A DNA stretch of 61,457 nt from Setaria digitata. Taxonomy: Eukaryota; Nematoda; Chromadorea; Rhabditida; Setariidae. The DNA lies in the NCBI GenBank assembly GCA_003640385.1, contig RCAB01000391.1:1-61457 (forward strand). Direction: 5' to 3'. Positions 1 through 12,534 of the stretch are shown here, in pieces (position 1 is the stretch's first letter; every line of letters begins with the position of its first letter). Under the pieces are notes generated by a model that saw only the letters and a list, made by a program, of their open reading frames with translations, had not been told where the DNA came from and made no database searches. The translations under genes and the position numbers were made by a program.

Positions 1-3000
1 ATTGTTAGCTGAGAGAATGCATTCGAAATCGAACTGATCCGGAATTTTTTTTTGATAATTTTAATTTTAATTATTGATAGCTGTGGGACAGCTTTCTATT
101 TTCTTTCTTCAACATTCTTCATTTGTTTAGTCAAGTTTTTTTTTTTATCTGCTATTTTGGCCATAATCATTCTTTGTTAGCTTCCGCATGATTGTGCTTT
201 ATGCCAACATGTAACATATAATATTTTCTTTTTTTTTTTTGTTGCAAATGAATAATTAAAATTTGAAGAGATGAAATTTTTTGGATAGTTTTGGCTTATT
301 GAATGAATGCCTTTTTTTTTTTTTGTCTTTAATACCATCATTTATTTAATATTTTCAATTTTTCTTTTAAAATTAAATATTTACGGCTTTTTTATTTTTT
401 TTTTTTTTTATTCAGTTCGGATGATGAATTGAGAGCATTATCAGAAAATTCTTAGCAATTTTATTCCTTTTTTTTTTCTTTTTTTCTGATAAAATACTTA
501 TCAGATTGTGCCGTGATGGCAAGTTACTCTGAAATGCTTTACACCTACATAAATCAGCACTAAGCAAATCTTTTTAAAACTTTTTTTTCCCCTTTTTCTC
601 CCCTTGCCCTCTCGCCTCTCAGCAAGTTAATGTGAGACTTTTAGCAAAATTTTTCATATTGTTAAAGTTATGTTAAAAAATTAAATTATAGTGCATGAAA
701 AAATGCTATCAAACGTAAAATGAACAGACACTTCTATTGACTTTTTTTTTTTTAATTTTCATTTTTGATTAAAAAAAGAAAAAAAAGTTATAAAATATTC
801 TATTTACATTCAAAATTTTGTGACTTAACTATGAAAGGCAGCTAGGACGAACAAAATTTTTAAATCATTCAGCTCATTCTTTTTATGATTTGCTCCCTTT
901 CAAAGGAAACTGATCAATTTATTATAAATGGATTTTTCTTTCCACTACTGATAATTTGCTATTAGTGCTAAAAATGATTTTTGCTGTTTTTTTTAATGAA
1001 GTTTAAACAGTAGCATCTTGACACGTTTACTTCATTAAAAAAAAAAAAGCAATTTTTTTTATTAGCAATTAATATTTTTAGAATATCTGCCGAATTTAGT
1101 TTGATTATGTTAAAAGATTAATTCCAGTTCATTCTAAGGATGAAATTTGCAAAAAAAAAGAAAATTCATCAGAAAGAAGAACAATTGTTCATTCCATTGC
1201 TTGCAATTCATTGAACAAATCATTTTCTTATCATCTGATAATTACCAAGCTTATTATCAGTATAGCCAGTAAAGGTTACTAAATGGAACCAATTGGTCCA
1301 TTTACTAAAAAAAAAAATTTTATTTGCGTACATTAATTATCATGATAAGACTTACGAAGCAGCACTTAATAATATTGGTCACCTGAAATGCTCACGTACG
1401 TCAAATTCATCTATACGTCATAATAGGAGGTATAAAGCGGTATACTTTTTGCTGGTACTTAGTTTCACTACAATATTATCATGAACACGTCACAGTTCAT
1501 GATAACTATCACAAAATTATTGACATCTAGATAGATGCTTACAAATAGCAAATAAAGCGCATTTTACTGTAAATTAATTTTGGTAGAAGAGAAAAGGAAA
1601 AAGTGATATTAGAAATATGATAAAAATTTATGATTCTTATCATTCGGCAACTATTTGAAATGAGTTGATTTTTTCTTTTCTTTTTTTTTGGCTCAATTTT
1701 TTTTTTTTTTTTTTCGAGAAAAAATATTTACTTCAAATGCATATAAATCACCAAAAATTATCCTTTTACACTTTTATCATTTTCATATTTTCCCATCCTC
1801 TTTCTTGTTTTTCTCAACTTTTTTCGTTTTCTTTTTTTTTTTTTTTTTTTTTTATCTGCTGAAAATAAGTTTAAAAAAAGAAAAAGAAAAAGTTTGTACG
1901 GACTGTCTTAACAAATAAATATGACAAAATTGGTATCACCCACTAAAATAACTTCAAAAATCCTTTTCCATTTTCACATCTCTCGTCCTTTCTCTGTCAA
2001 ATTTATTTCTTTTTTTTTTTTCTTTAGATATCTTGGCAGGCTTCTTTTTTGTTCAGTTTTGATATTTAAAATTTTTCTAAAACCATACATTTCTCCATCC
2101 ATTCCTTGCTTCCCCTTTTTTTTTGTTTAATTCAAAACTTTTAGCTTTTCAATTTTTTAAAATTCAAAAGAAATAAAATGAGCTTGAAATTTTTAAATTT
2201 TCATTGTTTTTCATTCTTCATTTACCCTGTTCCAATGAATTTCTTTTCTTGATATATTTTTAGTCTGGAAAAAAAAAAAAAAACTCTGATCTGAATAGAA
2301 CAACTCGGAAAAATACTTTTGATTTCTAACTGAACTTCTGTCAAACTTTTCCAAATTGCACCATATTCCTATCGTTATCAACGAGTTTAGCAGTTTATTA
2401 TCATTTTGAAATCGTTGAAATTGAATTTCTATTAACAGCTCTCTTAAAAAAAAAAGTTAGAAAACGTTTATTATATAAAAAATATTTATATATGTAAAGG
2501 GAAATTTTTTACTAAGAATTCAACAAAAGAGTCGCTACAGCAACTAATAAACTCGTTGAATTTTGTTAAACTTTCCTGTTATTTTCTCAATTTTTTTTTT
2601 TTTTTTTTGTTAGCTTTAAATACTTAAATATTTGATAAAAATTTTCTTTTGGCTTTAAATTTTACATGAATTTAAAGTGTCAAAAGTAATGGACAATAGG
2701 TAATTTAACAATTAAAATTTAACAAGTTTTGCTTGCATTTTGAAACATAATTTATCTAATTTACACTTATTTCGTCTTCTTTTTAATAATTATTCTCATT
2801 TTAATTATTTCTCATTTTTCAAAAAAAAAGAAAAAGGAAGGAAAGAAAGAGAGAAAAGGAAACGTCTGAGAGATAGGGAAAACTTAATTAAAGTGTATTT
2901 GTTTTGAAATATAAGATCAAATTAACTTTTACATCTTTAATTTTATTATCACATCTGTTGATCTTAGCTTAAAGTAATACTTCGAAAAAATAAAAAAAAA

Positions 3001-3241
3001 GAAGACATTCGTTATCAATTGATTTTATTTTAATTTATTTTTTGCTTTATGCTAATTTTTCCTCTCCTACCCCCTCCCTCATCACCAAATTCATCGTATA
3101 GGTAACATCAATGACCAAATTGTAACAGCTGGATGGATCCAATGATGAAATGGAAATTTAATTTCAATAGCTGAAATTAAATGAGTCCGAAAATCAAATT
3201 TCGGTTCAATTTGCATTCGGAAAAGCTTGTTGATTCGATTG

Positions 3242-3272
3242 TGCATGCATGCAGTATGCATGCTGCTGCATG
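3242..3272. promoter_or_regulatory. Cluster of four TGCATG motifs
   Basis: TGCATG occurs at 3242-3247, 3246-3251, 3257-3262 and 3267-3272, in a locally palindromic, less A+T-rich patch. As RNA on the + strand, (U)GCAUG is the known binding word of RBFOX/FOX-1/ASD-1 splicing regulators. As DNA it is also a near-palindromic site for other factors. No transcript is demonstrated here, so the function is inference. Confidence 0.3.
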
Positions 3273-5043
3273 CAATGCGCATGATAAAACCGATTCACAT
3301 CAAACTTCTTCATCATCTTGCTCTTTATCCTAGAAATATATTCATCTTCGTTTCACATACAAAAACACATCCAGTAGTGTCATTATGTATGATATGATAC
3401 GAAATTGCTGTTTATTTTCAAAATTGCAAATTTTATGACAAATTAAATTTTTTTTTTCAAAAAAAAAAATTAATAGACTAAATTAAACAAGATGATGTGC
3501 CATACGTATTAATAAAATAGTTTTAGTACTTAGTTCTGCATTTCATTATTTGATATAATGTATTTAAAATATTGAAATCATTTCGAATTGACTAGCTAAA
3601 AAATTAATCAAAGATATAATACACGATATTTCGATAAAAAAAAAAAGTATGTAAAGCACATTTTTTTCCATCTCGAATCTTGACTCGATTAAAATTATAT
3701 TTGTTAAAAAATATTAAATAAATTTTTAAAATAGGATAAAGAAATGCCATAAAGTAGTGTAGTAAACAGCAATGAGTGGTAAGATAGTAATTTGTTCATA
3801 TGATTAAAATTTAATTAAATCAAAAAAAAAAAAGAAAAAAGAAAGACTTATTATCTGTGAATAATTTCAATTACAATTATCGGATCTTTTTTTGAAGCAA
3901 ATATTCAAAAATATCTCTCATATTATAATGTCACTTTTTTACCAGTTTATAACAAAAATGCTTTGAGCTGAATTTTTAGTTAAAAATTTTCCACTGTAAA
4001 TGATTTATTAGACTTATATTTTTATGTGTATGCTATAAATTTTATTTTGTTCCAAACTGCTTTAAAAAATGAGAAATATAAAGTGAGATAATTTGTCTTC
4101 CATAACCAAATTCAAACTACTTGTCAAAATTGATAAGTAGACGTGTAAAATATTAGGATATAAGAAATTGGATACAACGTAAATCACGTAAAAATGATGC
4201 AATGCTAAATAATATTTAATAGGGTAAAAGAGCCTCACATAAAATATATATTAATTCGAGAGCGAAGTTTTATCACTCTCGACTAGTATATACTAATAAC
4301 TGGAGTTTGGCTTTGCAACTGATTTGGAATATTTCTTTTGAAAAAAAACAAAAAAAATTTTTCTTTTATATGTTTCTGTGCTGTTGATTAAAATATTATG
4401 GATAAAAAAAAAAAAAAAAAAAAAAAATGGAAATAACTTAATGAAAAGTTTCTTTTTCTTTTTGTTCCGGAAATAGACAAATTCTAAATTTGTATTATTT
4501 TAGAATAATTTTTAATTCAAATATTATTTTCTCATTGATAAATGGAATCGATTAATTTTGAGCGAAATAAAAGAAATTATCAATGGAGTATTATCTCAAA
4601 TGTGATCATTTTTATCATCTTAACATGTTACCCAAATATATCAAAGAATAATAAGCAAACATTCCATTTGCAAAAAGGTACACAATATTAATTAGAGTGA
4701 AGAAAGAAAAATGAAACATTCCGGTGAATTTTCTCAGTGGCAGCATTTTTTTTTTTTTTTTTTTTTTTCAGATGAAAATTTCAGGAAGTGAGGAGGGAGC
4801 AAAAGAGTGGATGAAAATGAAAATTCAAACTACTAAAATGAAAATATGAAAAATGATCAGAAACAAGAATATGTGTGTGTGAAGGCTTTCTTCACCTGAT
4901 GTTAAATCTTTCAATTTTGGCTCCATTTTTTTTTTTTTTTTCTGAATTTCAGCATTCATTCTTGAGTTCGAGAATTCTCGAATTTATCTTTCTCATTTTT
5001 CTCAATCAAATCGTTTTTCGTTTCTTTCTAATGCTATATAATA

Positions 5044-5299
5044 ACATTTGTTTTATAACAAAAAAAAAAAAATTTTTTTTTTTTTATTCCCATTTTAGAG
5101 CTTTTATATAAGTGTCAATTATCCAATTCAATCAGTGAATGTACTGATAATAAACTAAAACATGTCGAAGANACATTTGTTTTATAACAAAAAAAAAAAA
5201 AATTTTTTTTTTTATTCCCATTTTAGAGCTTTTATATAAGTGTCAATTATCCAATTCAATCAGTGAATGTACTGATAATAAACTAAAACATGTCGAAGA
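5044..5299. repeat. Direct duplication around a single N (assembly join)
   Basis: The sequence before the N at 5172 (about 5044-5171) is repeated after it (5173-5299), with differences only in homopolymer length. One N between identical copies is what two contig ends with an unrecognised overlap look like. I read this as an assembly artefact, not a tandem duplication. Confidence 0.8.
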
Positions 5300-5466
5300 A
5301 AATCATCTTCCTTTTTTTATCACTGCCATGTACTGATATTTATCACTGCCATGTACTGATATTTAATATCCGATAAAATCGATCTTTTTTTTTCTTATCA
5401 CTGGCAAGCATATATATATCATCGCATAATAAATCTATTGGATTCATTTTTTTTTTTTTTGGCAGA

Positions 5467-5589
5467 AATTTGAGTTTTGTTTTTATTCTATCATAAAAAG
5501 AAAAACTCATTAAAATTGGATCAAAACTTTATTACATCCTGTCATATTAAGTATTTCTTTTTATGATAGAATAAAAAGAAATTCAAATT
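5467..5589. repeat. Inverted repeat with 24-bp perfect arms
   Basis: Positions 5480-5503 and 5554-5577 are exact reverse complements over 24 nt, separated by a 50-nt spacer. Complementarity continues outward imperfectly to about 5467 and 5589. The arms carry ATTCTATCATAAAAAG, so they are not just poly(A) against poly(T). A transcript would form a long hairpin; it could equally be a small foldback element. No flanking target-site duplication was identified. Confidence 0.6.
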
Positions 5590-6924
5590 TATTCCTAAAA
5601 TTCCTCTCATTTTTGCTTCTTCATTGTTACTGTTAGCAATTGTTTTGTTTTTCTTCCTTCAAACATACTCTAGCAACAATATGGAATATTTTTTATCTCA
5701 TTATATTTGTTATCAGTTAAAAACTTGACAATAGTAATAAAAATTAAAATGTTATAAAAAAGTGATTATAAAAATTTTTAGAGAAATGAAACTTGATTGG
5801 GAATAAGTTCGATATTTTTATTCCAGTTATATTTGTTAATAATTGTTGATAATGAGTAAAGGCTATGATTTCTGTTTCTTATCATATCATAAAAGCGAAC
5901 AGAGAACTCTATCATTTGTCACTAAAATTAGGCATGCTAATTTATGCTACAGTGATAAATTATATATCCTTTAAATTGGAAATATACATAAATTATAAAT
6001 GATTTTTCTTTTCTTTTTTTTTTTTTCTTCCTCCTTAATAACACTTCCTTTTTATGCAATAAATGAAATCATTCGACAGAAATGTTTCATTCATTAATTA
6101 GGCTTAAATAATTGTTTCGAATTCGGTAAAATATGAATATTCTGTAGCCAGAAGGGGAAGTTATTTTTCAAAATTTTTATCCATCCTTTTTATGGCATCA
6201 AATTACAGGTGATTTTCATTTTAGCTAGTTTAGTTTAGTCAATTAAAACACTGTAAAATTTCACTTTCTTTTGAGTTTTTCTTCTTTCATTGCCTTTTTC
6301 TTCTTCCGCATTTAAAAACTTTCTTGATGTGAATTCTGTTCTTCTATCATTTTTTTTTGCACTGAAAATTTTCAAAATGATCTATTCATCCTAAATTTTT
6401 GCAAAAATTATTTCAAAGAAAAGAGGGAAGAAATCAATCACATACTTCGTGAATTTTAATTAATGCTAATGAGAAAGTAGCACCCATCATAAATGAAACT
6501 AAAATAAACCCGAATTAGCATGTGCCAGTTAATATAAATATTTTAAAAAATTTACTTTTTTTGTTTTTTAGACTTCATAAAATTCATTTCTGTAAATTAC
6601 ATTTAATATTGATCAAAGACAAAAAAAAAAAATCACATCAATATGTAAATTTGATACAGTTTAAAATAGACTAGGTAAATCCATTGTAAATATTATAATA
6701 TCTTTGTAATCTATTAACATTTTAATTTTTATGTAAAGAAAAAAAAAAAAAATATCTACACATAGATTATCTATCAGTAATTATCACTCTGATGTGATAA
6801 TTCTAGAAAAGCTTTATTAATGTTTAGCTTATTTCTGTCCAAAATTAGTTTCAAATTTAATTTCAATCCATATTTTCTTTTGTTTTTCTGCTCAAAGTAA
6901 TCTTAGATATTCCATTTGAACAAT

Positions 6925-7140
6925 GCATAATTCACGTATCACTCACGTTTTAACATATGATATTTATAAACATACAAAATTAAATTTTTTAATGCAGCAC
7001 TTATTATTTCCATTATTATTTTTCATTCATTTCTCATTTAAGTCGTACACGTAATGCTTAATTTACGTACCATTCACGTATAACATTTATAAACAGACAA
7101 CACTATTTTTTTTTTTTGCAGCAATTATTATTTGCATTAA
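6925..7140. repeat. Diverged tandem repeat with ACGT cores
   Basis: Two related blocks (from 6925 and from 7056) share the order: GC(A/T)TAATT, ACGTA, CA(T/C)TCACGT, TTATAAACA(T/G)ACA, a T-run, then TGCAGCA and ATTATT. The match is clear by eye but diverged, consistent with an old duplication of roughly 130 bp. It belongs to a wider pattern of ACGT-containing blocks in the window. Confidence 0.4.
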
Positions 7141-7310
7141 TTAATAATCATTTTATTGATGGTATTTGTGAAGAATAAAGAATATCATTGCTTAATACTT
7201 GCAAGCAATTTAATTCAAATTAAAAAAAAAAAAAAACTGTTAACACCTGCAAGGATGAATGTATCAATCCGTTTAACTTTTATATTCTTAAATTCATTTA
7301 ATAGCCTAGC

Positions 7311-7393
7311 TGACGTCATTTTAAACATGCCGTTAATTCTGACGGCAAGCGCACGTGACCATCATTTGACATTTACGCATATTCTTGACGTCA
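7311..7393. promoter_or_regulatory. Two CRE palindromes (TGACGTCA) flanking an E-box
   Basis: Perfect TGACGTCA lies at 7311-7318 and 7386-7393, start to start 75 bp, with CACGTG at 7352-7357 between them. TGACGTCA is the known full CREB/ATF-type bZIP site and CACGTG the bHLH E-box. The patch is visibly richer in G+C than its surroundings. No adjacent transcription start is evident; any enhancer role is inference. Confidence 0.4.
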
Positions 7394-8528
7394 CTTCAGA
7401 TCAACAAACATCATTATCAGTGCCGTATGTGTCCATAAAAATTTCCACTTCTTTCTGCTATATCTCTTGCTTATAAACAATTAGTTTCTTTTTCCAGTTC
7501 TACTAAGCAACTGCTAAATATTTCACAATTCTCTCTTTTTTTTTCTTTTTTTTTTTTTCTCTTTCGAAAGTTTAAATGTTTCATATGGATTTTGTGCAAT
7601 GGTTCAAACTTCCTGCACATTGCAAATTAATGAAAAGTGAAAAGAGTCTTTTTTTTTTTTTTTTTTTTCTATATCTCATATGATGGAGTAGCATTTTCCT
7701 CTGATAACTTTACAGCAGCAATTTTTTTTTTTTGTTGATCAAAGTTTTCTTTCACTGAATTCTTTTTTCTTTCTTTCTTTTTTGTTTTTTTTTTTTTTGG
7801 TATTGTTTGGTAGCGAAATGAAATGAATGATCGGAAAAAGTAAATAAGGAAAAGAAAGCGGAAGTTTGTTAAGGTTGAAATTTTGGGATTTAAAAAAAAA
7901 AAAGTAGGGAAAGAAAGGAAATGAATTTTAGGAAGTGAAATGAAGTATAGCGAGAGTTGGTTGATTCATCCGGTTCACCTGAACTGAACATTAGCGCAGA
8001 AAAAAAAGGAAGGAAATACCGTTTTTGCTAGTTAGAAAATCGGAATTAATTTATTCCGGGAAGCTTTCCAGAAAACATATTATTTGTTCAATGGAAAAGC
8101 TAAATGATTATCTTAAATATATTTGGAATTAATTAATTTCAGAAAAAAATAATAATATCAAAGACACTTCATTGTTCTAACTAATTATCGTTATTACTTA
8201 TTAGGAAAGGAAAAAAAACATCTGACAAGGATTCTTAAAATTAGATAAAAAGAAATTTTAAATATTCTCATATTTGCATAAGAAGCTGAACATTCCCTTC
8301 ACAATATTTATCCAACGAATGATAATTCGTTAATATTATTGCAATTAAATTTTATATAAATTTAAGTGAAAAAAGTATCAATAAACAATTTCCAAATTTA
8401 ATTCATTCCAAAAGAAGTAAAATTTCTTTCCTTTCTTGTTTTCGTTTTTTCAAATTTTTAATTGAACTAAAATTTCTCCCTTTGGATTTCACAAAAAAAT
8501 CATTCGACCTATGTTAGCTATTATCAAC

Positions 8529-8530
<2 letters not shown>

Positions 8531-8561
<31 letters not shown>
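8531..8561. repeat. (GA)n microsatellite
   Basis: An almost pure GA run of about 30 nt. Similar GA or CT tracts occur at about 12490-12535, 13769-13790, 22323-22355, 25110-25138, 30745-30766 and 34203-34233. Confidence 0.85.
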
Positions 8562-8569
<8 letters not shown>

Positions 8570-9615
8570 AAAGAAAAATGAAAACAATTTCATTCAGAGT
8601 GTTTTTTTTCTTTCTTACGACAAAATTTTCCTAACGGAATTGCCTTAAATGGCTAATACATCTTCATCTATATTTTTTCTACTTTTATTTTGCAAGAAAA
8701 AAAAACAATCTTATTGGCTTAATTAAGTGTGAAAAATTCCTTTTGGAATTTCTAAAATAGTCTTTTATAGTTGTCAGTTAGGAGAAATTTTTTCATTTTT
8801 GGGAAAGAAAAGAAATAATTTTTATAATTTCATAATAAGCCATCAAAAAAAAAAAAAAAATCGTCAGATAATGCAACAATTTTATAAAAATTTGTGCAAA
8901 TATTATCACTTATTCACTACAAATGTGCCAATTTAATGCTTCACTACCTTCAAATACATAAATGAAGTACAAAAAAAAAAAAAAAAAAAGAAATTATCTT
9001 TAATAGTTTAAAATTTAATTTAGAATGAGTGAGAAATACAATTCATGAGAGAATGAGAAATATCAAAACAACTTTGTAAAACTATTAATTTACTAATTAA
9101 CAAATAAATTGTTATTCTCTTCTTTTTTTTTTTTTTAAATAAATAATTTGGCGAAATCATTAATTTACTAATTAATAAATAAATCGCTCGTCTGCTACGT
9201 TGTTATTTTCTTCAATAATTTTTGCAAAATTATTCATTTGCTAATTATTATTGTTGTTTCCTATCTTTTTTTTTTTCAAATTTTTCTGCTGTCGCCCCAT
9301 CTTTGAAGGGACAGGTTCTCAAAATAATCACAAGAACAAAATTAATTGGCCACTATTCATAGGCTTATATTTGTAATCAGAGACTTGAATGTTGGTATAC
9401 GTATTCAGTTACCTTTTGCCACAAACAAACCAATCAAACATTCAATCGATCCCCGTCGAAATGTCGAATTCGAGACTAATTATGATATTATTCTGTCAAC
9501 TTTCAGTGGTTTCATTCTCATCATTCATCATACAAATGAGAATTTCACGTTTATATAATTCATTTAATATAATATATTTAACAAAAAGTTACGTGAATTA
9601 CGCTTACAACTTAAT

Positions 9616-10088
9616 CCATGCTTCCTCACTTATAACACGTAATCTACTTCTAACACATAATCACTGCTTCTTCAGTCCACGCTTCTTCACTTCTAACACG
9701 TAATCCATGCTTCCTCACTTATAACACGTAATCTACTTCTAACACATAATCACTGCTTCTTCAGTCCACGCTTCTTCACTTCTAACACGTAATCCATGCT
9801 TCCTCACTTATAACACGTAATCTACTTCTAACACATAATCACTGCTTCTTCAGTCCACGCTTCTTCACTTCTAACACGTAATCCATGCTTCCTCACTTAT
9901 AACACGTAATCTACTTCTAACACATAATCACTGCTTCTTCAGTCCACGCTTCTTCACTTCTAACACGTAATCCATGCTTCCTCACTTATAACACGTAATC
10001 TACTTCTAACACATAATCACTGCTTCTTCAGTCCACGCTTCTTCACTTCTAACACGTAATCCACGCTTCCTGACTAACGTAATCCATA
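9616..10088. repeat. 89-bp tandem array, five full copies plus a partial
   Basis: The word CCATGCTTCCTCACTT starts at 9616, 9705, 9794, 9883 and 9972, an exact 89-bp period. A degenerate sixth start (CCACGCTTCCTGACT) is at 10061. The copies look identical by eye, implying recent amplification or homogenisation. Each 89-mer is itself built from related pieces of about 28, 18, 18 and 25 bp carrying CTTC-CACTT-TAACACGTAATC words, a higher-order structure. No gene overlaps it; the frames that cross it are by-products. Confidence 0.9.
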
Positions 10089-10805
10089 ATGCTTCTTCAC
10101 ACTTTTCCTTCATTCATAGCATTTGATGGTCTTTTCGTACCCTTCAAACTTTTCCTTTTTTTCTTTCAATTTTTGGCTTTAGAAATCTTCTCAGCCAACA
10201 GGCATTTTATGACTTTTGCCATAAAAAGGCTCATTTCGAAATAACTTAACGATTTTCCAATAAATTGCTCATAAAAGTGTCCGATTATTTATTTCATTCA
10301 GTTCAATGGTTTCATCTTCCATTTTATGATGTGCTAATTAAGAAGATTAGAATGGTTGGATGGAATTTATTTAAGCAAAGAAGAAAAAGATAGCCATCAA
10401 ATAATGTATGTACATATACATATATATGTATTATAAATATTTTGCCAACTTTTTTTCACTATTTTTCTACGATATAACAATGGGAAGTTCAAGTACAACC
10501 TCTGTCACGAGTTCAAACTCTGTCTAAAGAAGTAATTGCATTTGATGAAGTTCACAAATTCTCTTAGGCTTATCAAAATATTCGAAAATTATGAAAAAAA
10601 AAAAAAAACGATTCAATCATCATCATCATCATCGTCATTTTTCTTTTATTTGCAATCCGCAGTCTGATTTATAACTGCTGCAGTCTATTTTATTTCAATT
10701 CACTTCTTTGGATATTATTCAAAATTTGTTAATTATTTAACAATGGCTGATTAAATATAACATTTAGGGAAATCATTACCTCATTGAAAGGATTTTTTTC
10801 CCTCC

Positions 10806-11112
<307 letters not shown>

Positions 11113-11993
11113 TTCCTTCGTCCTTAACAATAAATTCATAATTGATGTAATTTTTCACTGCCAATTCGTCTTTTCGGCTTCTTCTCCTTCCTTCTTTTTT
11201 TTTTTCTGTCCTTCCATTTGATTGAGTAAGATGTGAGATAGGTGAAATCATCTATCATGATCCATCAGAATGCAAATGAACGTTGCACATTTTCAAGCTG
11301 ATCGATATACGATATATTGATGATGCTAATTATATAATTATATTGTTGCTAATTATCAGATAGCTTTTCTGATTCTGATGCTACGAGGTAATTATTTGGT
11401 AATTTGATACGATTCACAAAACGCACTTTCCTCATTCTGCATTTCTTCAGAAGTGCTGGATGAATTTGAATCTGGATGGTTTGTCTGATTAGCAGCTAAA
11501 TGTACCAAATTCATTCAATCTTCAGATGATAAAACAATTTTTACTTTGCTAATTGCAAAAAAAAGAAATGAAAAATTAGAAATTATTGTTTCATTTTAAT
11601 TTTATTTTTCCTTTTCTTTCTTTTTTTTTTTTTTTTTTAAAAACAAAAGAAAGAATAATTTGTATTGTAATTTTTGTTTGTTTAAACAATTTCAAATATC
11701 ATTCATTCATTTTCAATTTCTTTCTCATTAATCGTATGCATGGTTAGGCGTAAATTGGCTTTATTTTTATTTTTCATTTTTTTTTTTTTTTTTTTCAACT
11801 CATATTAATGCTCAACTTTTTCTACTCAGTTATCTAATTACTTTATAGTTATTTATGTATAAAGATGTGCATAAATAAATACATATTAGCAGCAATATTC
11901 AAGCATTTCAAGTACTCTTCAACGATATAATCATTTCGATTTTTAAGTACTGATCCTAATTTTTCTAATTTCTAGTAAATCGATAAGGAGGTG

Positions 11994-12028
<35 letters not shown>

Positions 12029-12501
12029 CCCCTCTTATGGTACAAACCATCACCATCAGCCGTCAGCATTTGGCCATGGCTGACTGAGATATAAATAGTT
12101 TCGGTCTTAGTCTTGGTGGCCTAGTGAAAGAATGTTGAGATTTGTGCGGTATCATCAATATTTTTCAATGTGACGTAGCTCAAATTACTTCGCAACACCA
12201 CTCATCCGTCACGCTTCAAATTTTGCAAACCATAAATTTTTGCTTGGCACTTTCTTTCTTCCCTGGCCTCTGACGTTTTTCGTAAATTCTAACCTGTTAA
12301 AATATCAGCCTACCGTAGTCCTTTTTTTTTACATCTCTTTTCTAGAAGAAAAGCAAAAATAAAAAATTAAGAAATATCGCTAAAAATAAAACCAAATTAA
12401 TTAATGAAAATTTACCTTCTCTTATTTGCTTAAAAAATATTGACATTTTGCAAAAAAGAAAAAAAAAAAAGAAAAGAAACGAAGAGAAAGAAAGAGAGAG
12501 G

Positions 12502-12534
<33 letters not shown>

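Larger units (their letters stand above)
1..9615. other. A+T-rich region without a supported gene
   Basis: No open frame here shows family similarity, a conserved motif or a believable exon structure; the long frames are poly(T)/poly(A) translations rich in Phe, Lys and Ile. The stretch holds homopolymer runs, a GA microsatellite at about 8531-8561, a TGCATG cluster, an inverted repeat near 5.5 kb, two TGACGTCA sites near 7.3 kb and one assembly join at 5172. It could be far-upstream regulatory sequence of the + strand channel gene, but nothing proves this. Confidence 0.6.

Noticed and set aside
1665..2130. Phe/Ser-rich frames with transmembrane-like stretches
   Set aside because: Made of poly(T) and CT runs; no conserved motif or splice structure. 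The same applies to similar frames at 4.9, 13.4, 21.5, 23.2-24.1 and 29.2-29.5 kb.
10490..10530. B-box-like GAGTTCAAACTC
   Set aside because: No A box upstream at the right distance and the stem does not pair as a T arm.
12100..12200. A-box-like GTGGCCTAGTG on the + strand suggesting another tRNA-like element
   Set aside because: No convincing B box at proper spacing (only GCTCAAATTA about 45 nt on) and no tRNA arms.
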